From: an uncultured Acetatifactor sp.
GTDB taxonomy: Bacteria > Bacillota > Clostridia > Lachnospirales > Lachnospiraceae
Length of the DNA stretch: 17,245 nucleotides
Assembly (NCBI GenBank): GCA_910586775.1
Contig: CAJUJN010000087.1
Location: forward strand, 1 to 17,245
Reading direction: 5' to 3'
In this document: piece after piece, positions 14,874 to 17,245 of the stretch
Position numbering within the stretch: the stretch's first letter is position 1
Layout: each line of letters opens with the position of its first letter
Notes under the pieces: generated by a model
What the model was told of the DNA's origin: nothing
The model's input: the letters and a program-made list of their open reading frames with translations, nothing else
The model's database searches: none
Translations under genes and position numbers: made by a program

Positions 14874-15926
14874 TTGATATCAGTAATCATTCCTGTATAT
14901 AATGCGGAACCCTGCCTGCGCCGCTGCCTTGATTCGGTGCTGGCATCCGCCTGCGGCGACTTTGAGATTGTCCTGATCAATGACGGTTCCACCGACGGAA
15001 GCCTGAAAATCTGTACCGAATATGCCACAGGAGACAGGCGCATCCGGCTCATCACCCAGGAAAACCAGGGGGTATCCGCCGCCAGAAACAGAGGCATCGA
15101 CGAAGCCCTGGGAGAGTGGCTTATCTTCCTTGATGCGGATGATTTCATCACCGATGACTTTCTGAGCATGACCGCCCGGCCCGAATACCGGCAGACGGAA
15201 CTCATTCTGTTCCGGTTCGCCACCTGTGCCTCCGATGCGTCCGCCGGGGACTGCTGTCAGGAAGCTTCAAAAGACCGCAACAACATTCCTGTATACAGTT
15301 ATCAGGGGGAAGAAATGCGCCGGTTGATCCGCAGAATCCTGGTCCCCGGACCACTCACGGAGAACGCCTCCCCGGACTTCCGCACCCCCTGCGCAAGAGC
15401 CTATCGAAAAAGCATCCTGAAGCGATATTCCATCCGGTTCTCTCCGGATATCAAGATCGGTGAGGACCTTCTCTTTAATCTGGAATACCAGCTGCGGGCA
15501 AACTCCTGCGTATTCATCCCGGCGACCGTTTATTTTTATGCCGTCCATGAAGACTCTTCCTCACACCGGTTCAACCCGGGGCTGCACGAAAACCACGCCC
15601 GGCTGCTGCAGGCTGTCCGGGGTGTTCTGGATCAATGCGACATGAATTCCGCTCTGGAGGAGGATTATTATTCCTATGCCCTTGAGAACCTGACCTATGT
15701 GCTGATCCATGAGATTTTCAGCCCCCACAGTCCACGGAAATACCGTGAGAACCGTAAGCTCTGCCGGGAGATGCGGCAGAACCGTATCTATGTAAAAGCA
15801 TTTCAATATAATCGGAAAACAGGTATTCTGCCCAGAAGAATCCTGGTGCTCTTCTTCCGCCTGAAATGCTATCCTATTGCGGCGCTCATCTCAAGAGTCA
15901 GTTTTGCCTGCCTGGGGAGGAAATAA
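14874..15926 (+). CDS. Glycosyltransferase family 2 (plus strand)
   Basis: A GT-A transferase of about 350 aa, the only clear plus-strand gene. Motifs: ISVIIPVYNAEPCLRRCLDS at the start, LINDGSTDGS, GVSAARNRGIDEALGEWL, and the metal site FLDADD. This matches surface-glycan glycosyltransferases such as those of capsule or O-antigen loci. A TTG at 14874 is the best start: GAGG lies eight bases in front and the protein then begins MISVIIPVYN, as family members do. ATG 14847 has no ribosome site. It has its own promoter (14669-14697) and ends 162 bp before the convergent glycosyltransferase. Acceptor unknown. Confidence 0.85.
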   Translation: MISVIIPVYNAEPCLRRCLDSVLASACGDFEIVLINDGSTDGSLKICTEYATGDRRIRLITQENQGVSAARNRGIDEALGEWLIFLDADDFITDDFLSMTARPEYRQTELILFRFATCASDASAGDCCQEASKDRNNIPVYSYQGEEMRRLIRRILVPGPLTENASPDFRTPCARAYRKSILKRYSIRFSPDIKIGEDLLFNLEYQLRANSCVFIPATVYFYAVHEDSSSHRFNPGLHENHARLLQAVRGVLDQCDMNSALEEDYYSYALENLTYVLIHEIFSPHSPRKYRENRKLCREMRQNRIYVKAFQYNRKTGILPRRILVLFFRLKCYPIAALISRVSFACLGRK

Positions 15927-16088
15927 TACGGGCAGCAATGTCAAGTCCTCGCCTTTCCGACCACATTATTGATCCGAATCCTGATTTCGCTTGCTGAGAT
16001 TCCGAGAGGCTATCAGGTTATCCACAAACCGCTCCTGTCCGGTTTTATCCGTATGAGAATCCTGCAAATGCGCATCCTTCAAAACGCA

Positions 16089-17096
16089 CTACTTTGTTTT
16101 ATTGGCAAACACTTTTCGGTATATCGGATATACCTTCTCTTTCACCCAGCCATTCACGCAATAGGCCCAGATGATCTCCTTTATCATCTCGCCTGCGCTG
16201 AAGCCTCCGCACTTGCGCAGCTGGCGAAGGGCGGCTCCCGCTTCCCTCTTACATCCGTATTTCAGTGAAATCCTGTACCGTCTCCTTGCCTTCCAGCATG
16301 TGATGCGGTCTGTTGATGCCTTGTCCTCTATCTTACAGATCTCCGCGATTTCATCCACAAGCCTCTCATAGTCGCTGTACTTTTTTTCTTCCTGCTCCCG
16401 GGTGAGCATGGTTCTGGAATGGCTCCCCTCCCGAATCGATACACCGTACAGTTTTTCACGGATAGTGGGACATTTATGGCGATACATAAAGGGCAGAAGC
16501 ATCTGAAAGTTCTGTCCCACGCCGTATTCCGGTATCTGACGCCCGGGATATATGGCAAAAAATGCCTCCGATTTCAGCATATAACAGCCGCAGCACACAA
16601 ATGTCCTGGATTCCAGAATATCCCAGAACAACTCTTCCTTCTCCAGATCTCCCTGCTGTTCGTCCGCTTCCCCGCTCTCTTCTCCTGTCTCCGCATGAAA
16701 ATACCAGGACAAGGAACGGACACAACTGTATTCCGGGTGTGTCCTTAAAAATTTCACCCGCTTTTCCACGGATTCCGGTTTCAGGATATCGTCGCTGTCC
16801 GGCCAGATCAGATATTCCCCTGTCACATACGGCAGGCCTCTGTTGACCGCTGCAGATGCGTTCCCGTGTTCTGCCGCTATGATCCGGTATCCGTAGCCTC
16901 TGGCGGCAAATTTTTCCCGATACCCTTCCGCCACGGTAAGGGTCCCGTCAGAGGAACCGTCATCCACCAGGATCATCTCCATGTCTGCATAAGTCTGTGC
17001 CAGCACGGAATCCAGCATCTTCGCCAGGTGAAATTCTCCGTTATATACCGGTGTGACAACGGAAACCTTCCCTGTGCAAAATTTATTTTCCTCCAT
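16089..17096 (-). CDS. Glycosyltransferase family 2 (minus strand)
   Basis: A third GT-A transferase, 335 aa from this start. Motifs: VSVVTPVYNGEFHLAKMLDS, LVDDGSSDGT, and the metal-binding WPDSDD, followed by a helical C-terminal half rich in basic residues. ATG 17096 (MEENKF) is chosen since GGGGCAGGAG lies just upstream, though the spacing is short; ATG 17117 is the other option. A coding end in a different gene (stop at 17124) sits 27 bp upstream, so it is probably the last gene of a minus-strand glycan operon entering from beyond the right edge and interrupted by the group II intron. Confidence 0.86.
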   Translation of the reverse strand: MEENKFCTGKVSVVTPVYNGEFHLAKMLDSVLAQTYADMEMILVDDGSSDGTLTVAEGYREKFAARGYGYRIIAAEHGNASAAVNRGLPYVTGEYLIWPDSDDILKPESVEKRVKFLRTHPEYSCVRSLSWYFHAETGEESGEADEQQGDLEKEELFWDILESRTFVCCGCYMLKSEAFFAIYPGRQIPEYGVGQNFQMLLPFMYRHKCPTIREKLYGVSIREGSHSRTMLTREQEEKKYSDYERLVDEIAEICKIEDKASTDRITCWKARRRYRISLKYGCKREAGAALRQLRKCGGFSAGEMIKEIIWAYCVNGWVKEKVYPIYRKVFANKTK

Positions 17097-17123
17097 ACTC
17101 TCCTGCCCCCATCCCAAAGCTAT

Positions 17124-17192
17124 TTACTCGCGAGCGCATTCATCTGCCGCTTTCTGCCCTGCTCTTGCAGAAACATTCACTCCTTCTACATT
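17124..17192 (-). pseudogene. 3' exon of a gene interrupted by the group II intron
   Basis: From the intron's 3' end at 17193 a frame runs 22 codons to TAA and begins NVEGVNVSARAGQKAADE. It would be the C-terminus of a protein whose main part lies beyond the window on the other side of the intron. I cannot identify it from so little. An alternative reading is an 18-codon ORF (ATG 17176, stop at 17120) in another frame with GAAGGAG close in front. If the intron splices, the gene may still be functional. Confidence 0.35.
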
Positions 17193-17245
17193 GTCGAGTA
17201 GATGTGGGGATTACTCCCCACACCCCTCTACGGAACCGGACGTGC
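17193..17245 (-). mobile_element. Group II intron, 3' end (domain V end and domain VI)
   Basis: Read on the minus strand from the window edge, GCACGTCCGGTTC matches the second strand of domain V (consensus GCACGUACGGUUC, one change). Then comes domain VI: GAG, GGG, TGTGGGG, a six-base loop, CCCCACA, TCT, an unpaired A (17199), CTC, and the final GAC. The unpaired A is seven bases from the end, as expected of the branch-point adenosine. The rest of the intron, with the AGC triad and any reverse transcriptase, is beyond the edge. Confidence 0.75.

Noticed and set aside
15927..16088. Possible bidirectional terminator between convergent glycosyltransferases
   Set aside because: I looked for a hairpin with a T-tail on both strands and found only weak pairings. 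No gene is visible either.
17070..17095. A match to the 14-bp leader repeat (GTGCAAAATTTATTTTCC)
   Set aside because: It has an extra A and lies inside the glycosyltransferase coding sequence, so the similarity is probably chance.
1..17245. CRISPR array, tRNA or rRNA genes
   Set aside because: No regularly spaced direct repeats with unique spacers and no recognisable tRNA or rRNA sequence were seen on either strand.

Overview
The window looks like a chromosomal segment of a gut-type Firmicute, most likely a Lachnospiraceae member. I infer this from moderate GC in the genes, AGGAGG-type ribosome sites, the TrkA/TrkH pair, a coiled-coil NlpC/P60 hydrolase, a GH27 alpha-galactosidase, and three family 2 glycosyltransferases. 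Nearly all genes read leftward (minus strand). The clear exception is one glycosyltransferase at about 14.9-15.9 kb.

Layout, left to right. Positions 1-760 are AT-rich and mostly non-coding. They hold one well-formed small minus-strand ORF (242-352) behind a strong ribosome site, whose sequence resembles a RiPP leader followed by a Gly/Cys-rich tail, and a gene fragment (416-532). Positions 762-1072 are an internally deleted IS1595-type transposase remnant. It replaces the end of the second gene of a two-gene ABC exporter (884-4233). The first ABC gene has all its ATPase motifs. The second has lost everything after the Q-loop and also has a frameshift near its start. A broken TPR-like C-terminal remnant (4252-4668) sits next to the ABC promoter side.

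Positions 4730-7812 hold a short-chain dehydrogenase with its terminator, two 44-bp direct repeats carrying a small ORF upstream of it, a 118-aa protein of unknown function, a set of stem-loops (6171-6300), an OGG-type DNA glycosylase overlapping a small zinc-ribbon protein, and an AT-rich orphan gene. Positions 7868-12011 hold trkA, trkH and a GH27 alpha-galactosidase with a cre-like palindrome upstream. Positions 12142-14546 hold an NlpC/P60 cell-wall hydrolase and a glycosyltransferase. A divergent region with a good promoter and a perfect 14-bp inverted repeat separates these from the plus-strand glycosyltransferase. A third glycosyltransferase follows on the minus strand. The right edge cuts through the 3' end of a group II intron (domains V and VI) that seems to interrupt the gene upstream of it.

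Functionally, the right third looks like the edge of a surface-glycan/cell-wall locus, the centre is housekeeping (potassium uptake, galactoside use, oxidative DNA repair), and the left end is a decayed export or peptide cluster damaged by mobile DNA. Whether the small peptide belongs to a living RiPP system depends on genes beyond the left edge.
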